From Oryzias latipes (Eukaryota; Chordata; Actinopteri; Beloniformes; Adrianichthyidae): DNA of 64,000 nt. Of this stretch, positions 22,388 through 35,946 are shown one piece after another. Below the pieces are notes generated by a model that made no database searches, was not told the origin of the DNA, and saw nothing but the letters and a program-made list of their open reading frames with translations. Numbering within the stretch: position 1 is the stretch's first letter; each line of letters begins with the position of its first letter. Location of the stretch: assembly GCF_002234675.1 (NCBI RefSeq), contig NC_019867.2:6065561-6129560 (forward strand), in the 5' to 3' direction. The position numbers and the translations under genes were made by a program.

Positions 22388-23338
22388 CAAATTTGGAGGC
22401 AGAGGACTAGTGAGCGTGGAAGCCACTATCCACGATGAAACATCCAAGATCCATGAATACATCAAGCTCAAGGCCCCAACTGTCGGTATGCTTATTGAAT
22501 GTCTCCAGCAATGGAGAGCAGAGGATGCCGTACTGGAGGACAGATCCTCATGGACAAGCCCCTGCATGGGATGTATCATCGGACCATAATTGAAATGGCT
22601 GATATCAAGAAGTCCTACCAATGGCTGGAAAGGGCTGGCCTACAGGACAGCACTGAAGCGCTCATCCTGGCAGCTCAGTAACAAGCCCTGAGCACCAGAG
22701 CGATAGAGGCTCAGATCTACCACACCAGACAAAACCCAAGGTGAAGGCTGTGCAAAGAGGCGCCTGAAACAATCCAGCACATAGCTGCAGTGTGTTAGAT
22801 GCTGGCAGGTGAAGCATACATGGAGCGCCACAATCAAGTGGCTGGAATAATATACAGGAACATGTGTGCAGAATATGAACTGGAAACCCCAAGGTCAAAA
22901 TGGGAAATACCTCAGAAGGTATAGAAAATGAGAGGGCAAAGATCCTGTGGGACTTCCAAATCCAGACTGATAGGATGGTAATGGCGAACCAACCAGTCAT
23001 TGTAGTGGTGGATAAAGAACAGAGGAAAGCTGTTGTGGTGGATGTGGCAGTGCCAAGCGATGGGAACATCAGGAAGAAGGAACATGAGAAACTGGAGAAA
23101 TACCAGAGACTCAGAGAAGAACTGGAGAAAGCCTGGAAAGTGAAGGTGACAGTGGTGCCTGTGGTAATTGGAGCACTCGGGGCAGCTGGCGGACTGGCTA
23201 CAGCAGATCCCTGGAAAGACCTCAGACATCTAAGTCCAGAAAAGAACAGTGCTAGGAACAGCTAAGATACTACGCAGGACCCTCTCACCCACCCGCGGAG
23301 GGTGAGAGAGGTGGGTTTTTTTTCCCTCTCTATATATA
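22388..23338 (+). mobile_element. 3' end of an R2/R4-group LINE, restriction-like endonuclease region, degraded
   Basis: Encodes, with frameshifts and stops, the C-terminus of a non-LTR retrotransposon whose nuclease is of the restriction-enzyme-like type. Recognisable blocks: GGRGLVSVEATIHDETSKIH, LHGMYHRTIIEMADIKKSYQ, AYMERHNQVAG, ILWDFQIQTDRMVMANQP, AVPSDGNIRKKEHEKLEKYQ, VKVTVVPVVIGALGA. In-frame stops occur at about 22679 and 22797. The longest intact frame is 22900-23265. The nuclease core position normally read as PD is PV here, so a catalytic Asp is lost. The 3' end shares a GCGGAGGGTGAG-like hairpin and T run with the copy at 63748-63962. Assignment to R2 versus Dong/Rex6 is uncertain. 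Confidence 0.8.
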
Positions 23339-25333
23339 TAATTGACAATCTCTCTTTGCAAATGACACTTTTTTGTTCAGGAAAAAAATGAAAAAAATCT
23401 AATAAAAGCTTGTGAAATTGAAATGGTTAAACTTAAGTATTTACAAAGCTCTTGTTGAAACTGGAAAATACTACATTTAAAGTTTTTTCTATCAAAAAAA
23501 CAGGAGGAAGCAAAACTGCCTACTGACAGAGTAAAAGTATCAGAGTTTAGACTCTTTGGGGAATATTTTATGAAACTTTGTCTTGGAAGGCTGATCTATT
23601 ATAAATTAAATGTAAACTGGCCAAAACTTGTTTTGCATAATTTCCTGTGATAATGTGTATGCTGTGAATTAAATATGTTAATGGAATCTGGTTTTCTTTG
23701 TAAAAGAAACAACTAAACAGAAAAAAGAAACAATTGCACTCTTCCATGTGAACACACAAAGGGGGAGGAAACTGCCATTTGAAGCCTGGAACATTTCTGT
23801 AAAGATGATAACAACAAAAAAACAGTCACAGGTGTACCAACATGTGTGACGCAAGCCGCTATCGTACTTCATCTGTCTGCACATCATATTATATCACCAA
23901 CATCACACAAAAACAAGCCTAAAATTGAAGAAAAATGTGGCAGAAAAGTAAAATTACACATATTAGTTGTCATCACTTGTCTTCTTCTCCTATACACACC
24001 AGGAAAAAAATCCCAAGAATGCTACAAAAACATATAATGATGGTAACATTTCATGTTTTTCTTTTTACTGGGCTACAGGTAAAAACTAGTCTTACAGCAG
24101 GAGTATTCATCTTCACTATACCCACATTTATGAAAGATTCTTGTGTAAAATTAAAAAAACATAATGCAACATAGAAAAGTCAATACAGAGGATGACAGTA
24201 AAGTCGTTTATTTTTCATAAATGGACAGTATAAAGAATATGCTGTAAAGCACCGATAAATTCATAGCTTGCTTAAAAAAATAAATAAACACACAAAACGC
24301 GTGGGGGAAAAAAAAAAAAAAAAAAAAAAAATTTTCCGGGAGAAAACTTTCGCTACTGAGACTACACCTGCTTTTTCCTTTCAAACCAGCTGTGCTGCTG
24401 CTTTCAAAGAAAACACCAAGTCATGAGAGAAAAAAAGAGCAGAGAAGAAAACGCAGTTTGAGGCGTCAGGATGTGTTCCAAGTGATTAATAGTGAGGCGT
24501 GACTTGGCCCTATGCAATATTTATACAGGAGGATGCTGAGTTCAGGACAGGCTGTGAGACAAAACAGTCTTGGAGCTTTTTTTTCTGTCAAAAAAAGAGG
24601 ACAGAAAAAAAAAAAAACATGCTGGAATTCTCTCATATGGCTCCTTTTTCCTCTTAAACACAGTCAGGTCTAAACAGAGGAATTTAAGCTTCCATTTCAA
24701 ACAAATCAGTGGCTGAAAAGAAGAAGCCATTAGAAAGACGAGCTAAAACCAATAACCCAGCAGTAAATACCAGGTTTTCTTCATTAGTTGTAAATGTAGT
24801 ATGTTATGAGAGCTGCTAATCAGAAAGAAATATCAAACATTGATGCACAGACATATCAGAAAAAAGGTGGATAAAGCCTATTCCAACCTCTGAGGGTTGT
24901 TTGCATTCTGACTCAAACTGCATTTTTGTGTTTTACTTTTGGTATAAGTAGCTACATAGACAAATATACATTATGGTTAAACAATCAAAAGTAGAAAACG
25001 TATGAAGGAAAATATGTATCTATACATAACACATTTATGCATTTGCTAAGGTGGAGGTAGATAGAAAGTGTCAGAGGTAAAAAGACAAGACTGTGCTGAG
25101 CTTCAGGGGGGAAAAATGTAAATAACGTGGCTGTAAAATATAAAAATGAATGCAAAAATGTCTGTGCTAAGCCCTTGGCATACAGTACACAGGTTGAGGT
25201 GAGGAGTAAAAGTGGCAGGATGCAGCTGATATCCTTGAGTAAACCATCCAACATTCTGGATTGGAGGGTCTGGATCAGGCTTGGCCAGAGACAGGCCTCA
25301 AGACAAGCGTGTCTTTGGATTCGGATGTCCCGC
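23339..25333. other. Gap between LINE remnant and sbspon-like 3' end
   Basis: AT-rich. Holds a poly(A) tract (24308-24331) followed by TTTT. No gene recognised. Part nearest 25333 is presumably sbspon-like 3' UTR (minus strand); possible AATAAA on the minus strand near 24206-24213. Confidence 0.5.
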
Positions 25334-25439
25334 TCAAACGTAGAGGACAGAGTAAGGAGGACACCGGCAGTGCTCAGAGGACGATTCCCGCACCCATGAG
25401 CCTTGACAACCTGGAGCTGAAGCTGCTGCCCAGAATGTT
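25334..25439 (-). CDS. sbspon: sbspon-like terminal coding exon 5
   Basis: Reads TFWAAASAPGCQGSWVRESS, ending CRCPPYSVLYV and TGA at 25336-25334, matching the C-terminus of SBSPON. Confidence 0.94.
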
Positions 25440-28400
25440 CTGGAAACAGGATGAAAGCAGATCAAAAAGTAGCAACCAATATGGGATGTGATATTGATAA
25501 AAAGGTGATGCTGATTATTTGCTGATTTTTTTAAAAGACAAACCCTCTTATTTATGGAAAAAAAACAAGATTGTGACTTCTTTTTTAATTTGAACACAAA
25601 CTACTTTTTCTGTTTTTATAGCATAAATATGAAAAAAATAACACCACTTACATCCAGGTCATTACCATTTAGTATTAATGGTTAGTCTTGTAAATGTATG
25701 CAATAATGTAATGCATTTGTCTTTATTACAAAAAAAACAGGGGTGTTAAAGTTTGAAATCTTGAGTTCTCAAAATTGAAAGGAAGAAACTGCTTCTGTTT
25801 GTTCACAGAATCTATATGAAAACTACACAAAATGAAACTAGTTTTATGTTTTCATAGTTTAAACACTAAGTATGCAAACAGAAAGAGAAAACTCAATTTG
25901 ACAAAACACAGTTTCCACTCAAATGACAAATTTGGCATTTATTTTTTAATTTCTTTATATCTTTACTGTGTTTAAAACTCATGGTCAATAATTTATTCTA
26001 CAATGAACTTTTATACATCAACAGATATCTTATGATGTACCGGTAAATGGAATACATTTATAACAGAAAACGTTTTGATTCAAGAATGTAGTTGGGAAGT
26101 TTTCTTTTCATTACAGAATTCCTGAGTAATACCTCTATCCTGTGATGACTTAAAAAGATATTAAAAAACAATAAAAAAGATAGATTTAACAAAAAACATA
26201 GATCAAGATTTCTTATAGTTACTAAGAAATTCTCCAACTCAACTCTCCAAAAAATTAGTTTGGTATACATCTTAGATTTTCACCTTATGTTTTTCAGGCC
26301 GTCACCTTCACACCGATCGGACTTGGACATGGCATCGCTCTGACACTCAGCACAGATCAGCCTTTCTCTCACAAGCTGAGCGCTCCACAGCTTTAGCTTA
26401 CAAGCTGAACTCGCCTGTTTCACGCGCAGATAGACGCAGTAACTGCAGCAAAACAGCAGGAAAAAAAGGAATTACAAATTGAATGAAGCACTAATTCCTT
26501 CCACATTTGATAATTCTATCAATGTTTGGGATCAGAAATCATGGTATGAAAGCTACGTGAGATAGCATGTAAATGGATCTGCAATCAGGAGGTCAGCATG
26601 TCATTGTTGGAGATGGCTTTGGAGCTAATTTAGCTGTGTTACCGACAGTGGGGGGAAAAACACTGCAGGTCCTCCGCACATTCAGATATGCTGCCCTAGA
26701 CATGACTGTCAAATTAAAAAAAAAGACTTTTTTTGTGGGCAAAATTAGCATTTAATGCACACAAATTAGTATTTTGCATGCGCAAATGAGTATTGTGTGG
26801 GCAAAATTAGTATTTTTGGGGCAAAATTTACATTTCGCGCACACAAATAGTTTTGACAAAATTAGTATTTGGTATTTGGTTAAAAGAAATTAATGTTTTT
26901 GTACTATATACATATATACATATACACATATATATATATATATATAATATATATATAATATATATATTTTTTATGTCATAAAGAGGCTGTCTCTACTCCA
27001 ACACGGACTTGTGCAGAAGACAGAAACTCCAGACCAAAACAACCCACTCCTTTAATGATTGACACTTGAGTTTCCCCTCAGTGTTTCAAAACATGTTTTT
27101 AAGATTGTAATTGTACTAAACTCCACTGGAACAAAAAGACAAACAACAAATCCAGATGCGGACTCATGTCTGCCTCTTCTCCTTTCTCCCTCTCCTCTTT
27201 CTCTCTGTTCTAAAGCTAAAGTTTGCTAAAAGCTAAAGTTTGACTTGGCTTGGTACCATCTGATGGTTTAACCAACTGACTGACAAATGTGTGGATGAGA
27301 TTTGTGTCTTTTGAAGAAGATCCATTCGGTCACCTGCGCTATCCCCATGTCAACACAGCTCTGTGTGCAGACTGGAAACAATTAAAGCCCAGCTTTTCTG
27401 ATAGCTGTGTTCTTTGGAAAACTCTTTGAACTTCACTCCAATATTTCCTTTGTCTCGTACTGAGACAACTATTACCAACAAGAAACCCCAGTCGAAAGGT
27501 TTTTTTTAATCAAACTGTGTTTTATCTAGCTTGTGTTTGGTTGATTTTATTTAAAATATATGTATATATAGAAACTTGAGCAAAGCACAAGTGAGTGTAG
27601 AACCTAATTCAATAAAATGTTTGAATAAAAACACAATTCTTTAATTATTCTGAGAGAAGGTCATAGTGAATGTTTGAAGCATTTTTTTATCACACAAAAA
27701 CTAACTGACTAACTTATATGGTTTTATAGAATTGTGCTCAAATATATATATATAATTTTGTCTATTCATGCATTTCTATAAAATGAGAAATGTGCAAGTA
27801 ATCAGTGTTAGTCCTCTTTTTCCAACCAAATTCTCGAAATCATCAGTTTAAACTGGCGCTCACTGCTTCGAATAGCTGACGTACTCATAGATCTGCTGTT
27901 CTTTATTCAAACAAAAATATCTGATGTCAGTTTCACTCAGTTTCAATAAGATGGGGGCCTTCAGAACACCAGCCAACATTTTATTCCCTTCATTTTCCAG
28001 CTCTGAAAAACAACCACAATCATGGATAATACTAGTTTCTCTATTATTGGATCATAGTTGGCTTATTCGTAAAGGTCAGTGTATGATGTAGAGACGTAGC
28101 ACTCGAGTTCATGTTACATAGACAGAGTAATTTCAAGGCTGAGATTTCCCTGACAGCCTTGGCTTTGGTCTGCGTTTGCTAATCTTCACATAAAGCTCGC
28201 CTTACGGTGACCTTTCAGCTGCGAGAGCAGAAACTGATATCAAACCAGCATTAAATAATAAATGTAACGTACAATTGTGTTAAAATGACACTATTCTGAA
28301 ATATTTAAAAAATGATTTACTTGCAAAAACATTTTAGTTTTTGGGACATTTTAAGTGAAAAAAGATGTTTTAAGTTTTTCCCCGAAGGTCTTTAGAAAAT

Positions 28401-31400
28401 AAATTATTCAGGCCTTTTACAGACTCAGTTTAGTACGACGGAGTATTAGGGCCACCAAAAAAAAAAAAAATTAGAGCCACCAAAAAAAAAAAAAAAGTAA
28501 AATTACGAGATTTTATCTCGTAAATTTAGGAGATAAAAACTCGTAAATTTAGGAGATAAAAACTCGTAAATTTAGGAGAAAAAAAGTCGTAATTTTAGGA
28601 GATTACAGTGGAAGTTAGCATGCAGAGCAGCAGGTGAACGCCGTGCAGCAGCAGAGCAGACCGACTAAACTTTGTTGAACAGGTGAGCTGAATGTTTATT
28701 GATAACGTTCCAAATGTCTGGAAGGTCATTTGTTTGATTTACAATTCATTAAAGTTTTATTTATTGATGGTTGGTTTGCAGGATCTCTGCAGCCCGATGA
28801 AGCCGTCGTCGGTGTCCCTGCAGCTGTTCGCTTGAATCCTTTCTTCACCAAAGACAAGACTCTACGTCTGTGTGACGCTTCCGTCACACAAAAGGAGGAG
28901 CACTTTTTTTGGCATTTTCAACGTTCCAAAGCTAATATAAAACACTATTTTCATTCCTCTTTATTGTTTTATGCTGAAACGGGACATTTCATCTGCAGGA
29001 GGGGGCGTTTGTAACACTGTTTACTTCCGCATTGGTGTTGGGATGACAGGTTCATGACGTAATGAGACAAATGAACTTCAGAAAATGTGAATGAAAAGGA
29101 GAATAAAGGCTGCAGCGATTGTCTACACCCAAACGTGTCTCTGAGCTCCTTATTTTACATATTAAACTCCGCTTTACTGACACTGAACCCCGGAAAGACT
29201 GCTACACGGAAAATAATCTGATTTTGAGTCGCCAAAAGGTTCAGAATCTCTTTGTTTTAAACCTATAATAATCCGGAAATGAAGCTTCACAAAAGGCTCC
29301 ACATACTTCATCTTCAAGCTAGGTTCCGATAAACGGACAACTTCGGTGTTTTTTCCTTAATCTACGACTTTTTTCTCGTAAATTTATGAGATTTTAAGTC
29401 GTAAATGTATGAGATAAAAAGTCGTAAATTTACGAGTTTTTATCTCCTAAATTTACGAGATAAAATCTCGTAATTTTACTTTTTTTTTTTTTTGGTGGCT
29501 CTAATTTTTTTTTTTTTGGTGGCCCTAATACTCCGTCGTAGTTTAGATTAGGGGTGTATGAAGAAATATATTATTTCAAATATTGTAATTTTACTTGGTA
29601 AAACTTGTCCAAATTCCAAATGTTACCAAAACATTTTTTGATTAATTCCTCATAATCAAAAATTAAGTTTAGCGACTTATGTTCCACTGAAACCCCTGAC
29701 GACTAGTTGGCAGCGCACCTCATCAAGGCCTCTTTCAGCACCTCTGCACCAAAGCAATAGTAAGGAGAACCGTGATGTGGTAGATGTTCACTCATTTGTC
29801 TTGTGGTTTTTGTTATCACTGACTGCATTAAAGAACTGGACCGAGTGTCCATAGACATGGATGGTGACTTACACAAATTCTTAAAAATGAGATAATTGAA
29901 AACATGATTTCAAAATCTGAAATTCATCCATCCATCCATCCATCCATCCATCCATCTTCTGCTCATCCAGGACCGGGTCGGAAAGCAGTCTAAGCAAAAC
30001 TACCCAGACTTCCCTCTCCTTGGCCCATCCCCCAGCTCCTCTGAGGAAGGGCCCTTGAGACGTTCCTAGGCCAGCCAAGAGACACAGTCTCTTCAGTGTG
30101 TCCTGGGTCTCCCCTGGGGCCTCCACCCAGTGTGATATGCCCGGAACGTCTCCCCAGGGAGGCGTCCAGGAGGCATCCGGACTTGGTGCCCGAGCACCTC
30201 AACTGGCTCCTCTCGATGTGAAGAGGTTCTCCTCCGAGCTCTCCGCAGGTGAATGAGCTTCTCACCCTATCTCTGGGGCGCCCAGCCACCCTACGGAGAA
30301 AGCTTATTTCAGCCGCTTGCATTCAGGACCTCGTTCTTTCGGTCATGACCATAGGAGAGTTTTGGAATCAACCAGTAAATTGAGAGCTTTGCTTTCTGGC
30401 TCAGCTCTCTCTTCACCCAAACAGACCGGTACAGCGACCATATAAGGGCAGATGCTGCACCAATCCACTTATCGATCTCACGCTCCGATCTTGCCTCATT
30501 CATGAACAAGACCCCAAGATATTTAAACTCCTCCACCTGGAGCATTCCCCCACCCAGAGAGGATGAACTACCTGAAATCAATGAGTCGATTCATTGAGTG
30601 TCTTCCACCACGTTCAGCCATATTTTTGGTCTTTTCCTCATTTACCTCACATATTTCTGACGTCTCCAGTCTTTTCTCCTTGCTAATCATTTGCTGTTTG
30701 TTGATGAAGGAAGGATTAACTGTCACTCAAAGCAGGTTGGTGGCGTGTGGTCTGCTGTGAAGGGCTTACCTGGCCTTCTCCTCCTTGATCATCATATGTG
30801 GTCGTCTCCAAGGGTCCTTGAAGTTCCTCTTGAAAGAATCAGGCAGGATCTTTGCCACCTCTGGTTTAAATGTAGAATAAAGTGAATGCAAAAGGAAACA
30901 TTTTTGTTTTTACACATCCATGTTGTTTCTTTTTTTTTCTCTGCAGCTCTTTCTTCTCAGTGTTTCTGACTGACAGAATCAGACATTTCCAGAATAGTAG
31001 CAGAGTTGACAACAGTGATGCATGGTTGTTTTTGGACACATTCCACCTGGAAAATTGTGTGTAATCTGTTTTACTAGCTAGAAGGCTTTTATATATGTTA
31101 ACAGCATGACTGAGGGTGTTGAATGAACGTAACTGCAGTTGAGATTTCACAACAGATGTGTTCCCTCTTGAATCTAGAACCTCATGAGAACAAACCAAAT
31201 TCAGAGAGTTCAGACTACAAGGACACAGCTGAAGACATACATGCTCAGGTGCGCAGAAGAGGTCAGACATTTACCTTTAGCGGCGCTGCATACGGCAGCA
31301 TTTCCATAGCAACCTCTTCTCTGTCTGAGGTCAGGGCATGGCGCACCTCCATTCCTGGGGGGGACAGAGACTTGACGACTCCTCTCTGTGCTGCCAACTC

Positions 31401-34400
31401 CACACTTGGATGTGCACAAGGACCACGCACCCCAGGAACCCACCACACAGTCAATGGCTACTGGGAGAAGCAGGAAGACAAATATGAGCTACAACTTTTT
31501 TTCTCATTTAAATGGCAGCAAATTGATATCAAATATTTCTATAAATGTACAAAAGACTGCTTTTATTATTTTAACATATTATTTCCTGTAGACAGTACAG
31601 GTAAAATATTTCTTAGTGGACTACGAAGGCAATGAAGAAAAAAGTTGTAAACGTATTTTTTTCTTTTTGTGTGACATTATTTTTTACTAAAATTTGAGGG
31701 TTTGGACTATTGTCTATATGTGGTGTTATCTCCACGAGGGCGCCCAAGCCTGGGTCTCATTGTGCCTGTCCTAAGCCCGGATAAATACAGAGGGCTGTGT
31801 CAGGAAGGGAATCTGACGTAAAAAAAAAAAGTCTTTGTCAAACTAAATATGCGAATTGAGACCAGCCATATTGTCCGGCCTACAGAGAGGAAAAGACAGG
31901 AAGCAGAGCTGGAGGCAGCAGAGTTGAAGATGCTGAGAATGACCAGGATGGATAGGATCAGGAATGAGTACATCAGAGGGACAGCACATGTCAGAGGTTT
32001 TTGAGATAAAGTCAGAGAGGCCAGACTGAGATGGTTGGGACATGTCCAGAGGGGAGACAGTGAATATATTAGTAGAAGGATGCTGAGTCTAGAGCTGCCA
32101 GGCAGGAGGGTCTATAGGAAAACCAAATACGATGACCATGGATGCAGGGATCGAAAACATGAAGGTAGCTGGTATAAGACTATTCTAATCCAGATGGCAG
32201 AAGTTTGAAAGCTGATTGGGCATTTTTCTTTGCAGCCATTTTTCACTATCCTAAGAACTGAAGCTGTCTAAAAAGCTTCAGTACCAGATCAAATGTAAGT
32301 TTAATTGTGGTTCCTCTCTGAGCCTCAGAGGCATTTCCAAACCAGGAAATACAGTTCATTGTTTTAATACTGAGCAAAATGTTAAAAGCATTTTGTCAGC
32401 GTCACTTGAAAACAGCTGCTCCTTCACACAAAATGTTGCAGGAAATTGAGCTCATTTACAGCAAATGCTTTAAATGTATTTTGTGCCTTCCTGACAACTG
32501 AATAGTTTAAAGCCTCATAACTGATTAATCTTATACACGAATAAAGGTCTCCCCCTTAACCCTTGTGCCATCTTAGATGACTCCACCCTTACATTGACGT
32601 GTTATTACTACCATGACAAAGGTGGATAAAGGTGGAAAGATTTCATGTAATCCATGGACACCAGTGAAGATCACAAATCATTGAAGAAAAAAAGTTTAGC
32701 GCACTGTCTAGTGGGTCTAGATGACCCAACTTTTTATGTTAAAATGGGATAGGATAGCACAAGGGTTAAAGATGCACCATCTTTTGATCTATTTGCAAAG
32801 TTGTTCCAGTGGTCTTTTAATCATGATTGTGCCAATTTTAGCCCAAATCAAAAAATCAGTTTCGTTTTTTAGGACATAATTTCTGCAGAGCAGCAGTACT
32901 TCATTAGAAATTCACCAATGAGTTGTGAACAGGACTGTTGACGCAGATCAACCCCTCGCCCTTTCCCTTCCTGTTGCTGAGAGCTCTCTGTTTACAAGCT
33001 CCCCTTTTAGCTTACAGTCCCCCATACACCATTACATTGGCAGTGGAACAAAAATGGTGAGCAATATTACAGCTATCCAGCCGTACATGGATCTAGTCGT
33101 CTACAGGTGGAAACATCAGAATGGAGTGGAGCAGGGAGTTTGTGGCGTGCCTGTCTGCTTTATGACACAATCTTTTTGTTTGCACCTGATTCACAACAAT
33201 TTGAGTAAAGAAATACAGAGAAATTTAGTTTTAACCTTAATTTTCTTTATAAATGTTAAAAACACAAATTTCACAGGAGGGGGTCTTTAATCTTTGAAAG
33301 AACAATCAGCTGTTATCCTTTTTGCTGGTTTACAACCCAAAAAAGGTAATATTTTTTTTACATCAGATAATAGAAATTCCACATAAATTAACTCTGTCTC
33401 AGTCAGAAGATAGTTTTTTTTGTTTGTTGAAGATTTACTTCTTTCAAGTGTAACTCATGGTGAAGTGGACTCAGGTAGGCCGGCTTCTCCAAGGAAACCT
33501 GTCATTATAACCCCTGTCAGATCAGCTAAGAACCAGACACAGGAAGTCTGCAGGGCAGGTCATATGTGTGGGGTCCATTTACACAGAGGCTAACTCTGCA
33601 TCCTGCCCCCCACCCCCAACCCAGACATGCACACCCATGAACTCAGCATGCCATATAAATGGCAACAACAACAGCCATCAGACTCCTTGTGTAGTAGGCT
33701 GATTTAGCTAATTACACCAAGCTAAGAGGAAGTTGCATTAGATTGCTCCAATGATCAAAGCCAAGCAATCAAGCCCTATCAAGCTCAGATATTTAATACC
33801 GGCAGACTTTTGGTAGCCTTGTTTTGGGGAGGAAATGCACAGATCAACAAGGCATGTGCTCAAAAAATACAAAGAGGTATCACCAAAATTTAACTTTACA
33901 GTTTCCTATTTAGTCCATTTGAGTCCATGTAGACGCGACAAAAAGTTCAAGTCAGTGAGAGCAGGTGCATGTAGGTTGAAGCCCATAATTGCAGAGAAGT
34001 CCTGAAACATAACAGGATGTATGTTATCTAATCCGCCTTATTCTATTATCCTAGTATTCAACAATCAGCACAAAGCTGTGGCTGAATGATGGTGTGTGCG
34101 AACAGGGGCGAGAGGGCTTTTAAGGAGCCGCCTGTTCGGTTAATTCCCATGGTCCTGCCGGGGCGGAGGGGGGGCGGAGGGGGCTGTCTCAGTGACACAG
34201 CCCATCCACAAAGCCACTGTGGAATCTCTGGATTCCTGCACATTAGTGCTGCCCACCTGACACATGCCTTTCCCAGATCACCATGCAAGCTCACACACTC
34301 ATGAAAAACCATTTAACCTCACACACTCATTCTTATCCAAAGTAAAACATTATCTGGTAACATTTTGTCCAGAAAAACAATGTGGTCAGACACCAGAGTC

Positions 34401-35880
34401 TTTATCACCTCCTCCAACCTTAATGATACAGTTTTTCTCAGTCCAACACAAACACAAGTAAGCAGAGCACTTGAGTCTGCAGAGGGTGTCCAGTGAAATC
34501 AGGGTTGGGTACTTCCCGCACCCAAGGGGCAACAGTGCTACGATTCATGCGGAAGCAGAACTAAGGACCAGTCTGCAAGTCTCTGCCTGTTCACTCCAAG
34601 CCCCCAGAGTTCAGAGGGGAAATGACTAAACCGTGGTGGTCCCCGGGCTCTGCTTCTGTTACCACCGAAGGGGATCTCCCGCCACCCACACCATCACCCT
34701 GCTGACAGCCTGACCCACACTGCTGTCATTCTGCCCTGATGGCATTGTTGGCGAGAATGTCCTCCGTAGGAGAACCAGCAACCACCTTTGACCTCTGACC
34801 CCAAAACAAGAACCAAATGCTGTTTAGAAGCATCTGTAGATTTTAGAGTTTGATCACCAAAAACCTGACCATGGTGATAAATAATTGTTTGAGGACACTA
34901 GAAAATGTGCAAATTTTACAACTTTTTCAGCACAGATGAAAACAAATTTTAAAACTGTACAAGTAGAAAAGATTAAAGAAAAACAAGTTTTTAGAAACTT
35001 TGAAAGATTTTAAAAAAAAAACAACTTCTCACTCCCCTGCAGATAAAAAAAAATGTAAACATTTCATAAATCTCTGACTTTAGTCATGATTTTAGTTCTG
35101 CTTATGGAGAAATCTAAATGCAGGAGTTGTAGTTCACAAATGAATTAATTACATAATTACATTTTTACTCTTTGACATTCACATTTGAAGCTTCAAACAC
35201 CTGATTTTTTAGGACTTTTCACTTCTGCTCCTGTGGACCCATTATTGGGTTCTAGGATAAAACCCCAATTTGCTTTATCTTCCTTTAACACTTTGGTCTC
35301 CCCATCTGTCTCCTTGTTTTAGACATTTTCTTTCTTTCTTTTCAGTCTGCATCCACCCCCACTTCTTCTCAAAGGAAATGCAATTGGCTTCAAAGCTGGA
35401 GGTCCACTCCACCCATATACCACTCCGGTTTCTTAATTTCCTTTGTAGAAAAACCAACGCAGAAGTCAAGCATGAAAGACAGTAAGTTTCAACAAAGAAT
35501 CCAGAGGACAAATGTTTACTGATACGCTGAAAAGAAGAGCCACTAATGTTTACTATTGAATCAAATCTTTTTGCATCGCTTGACCTCATGACACAAACCA
35601 GAACATCAGCAGACATCTGAACTGACAGAAAACACAAACAATGAGCGTAGATAGACCAGTTTGAACAAATTTGTTATCCTATTCTTGCAAAATCTCTTTT
35701 TCAGTGTGAGTTAATAAATAAATTCCATTTCACATAACCTTGACTGCAGTATAATGTTAATGCATGTACATAATTGAGTACAGAGGAAAAGGGTTAAGGA
35801 CCCACTCCATTGAAAATTATGTTTCTGGGGTTTATAACATGTTTTTATGGCATCTTTCTCATGATGGAGGACGTATATAT

Positions 35881-35946
<66 letters not shown>

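Larger units (their letters stand above)
26443..28427 (-). other. sbspon: sbspon-like intron 3, 3' part
   Basis: AT-rich intron sequence. Holds a degenerate tandem array at 26728-26885 and a (TA)n tract at 26905-26965. No gene recognised in the rest. Confidence 0.55.

Noticed and set aside
31123..31635. 170-codon open frame on the plus strand
   Set aside because: Antisense to the sbspon-like thrombospondin exon; the minus strand has the conserved Cys pattern and splice sites, so this is a shadow.
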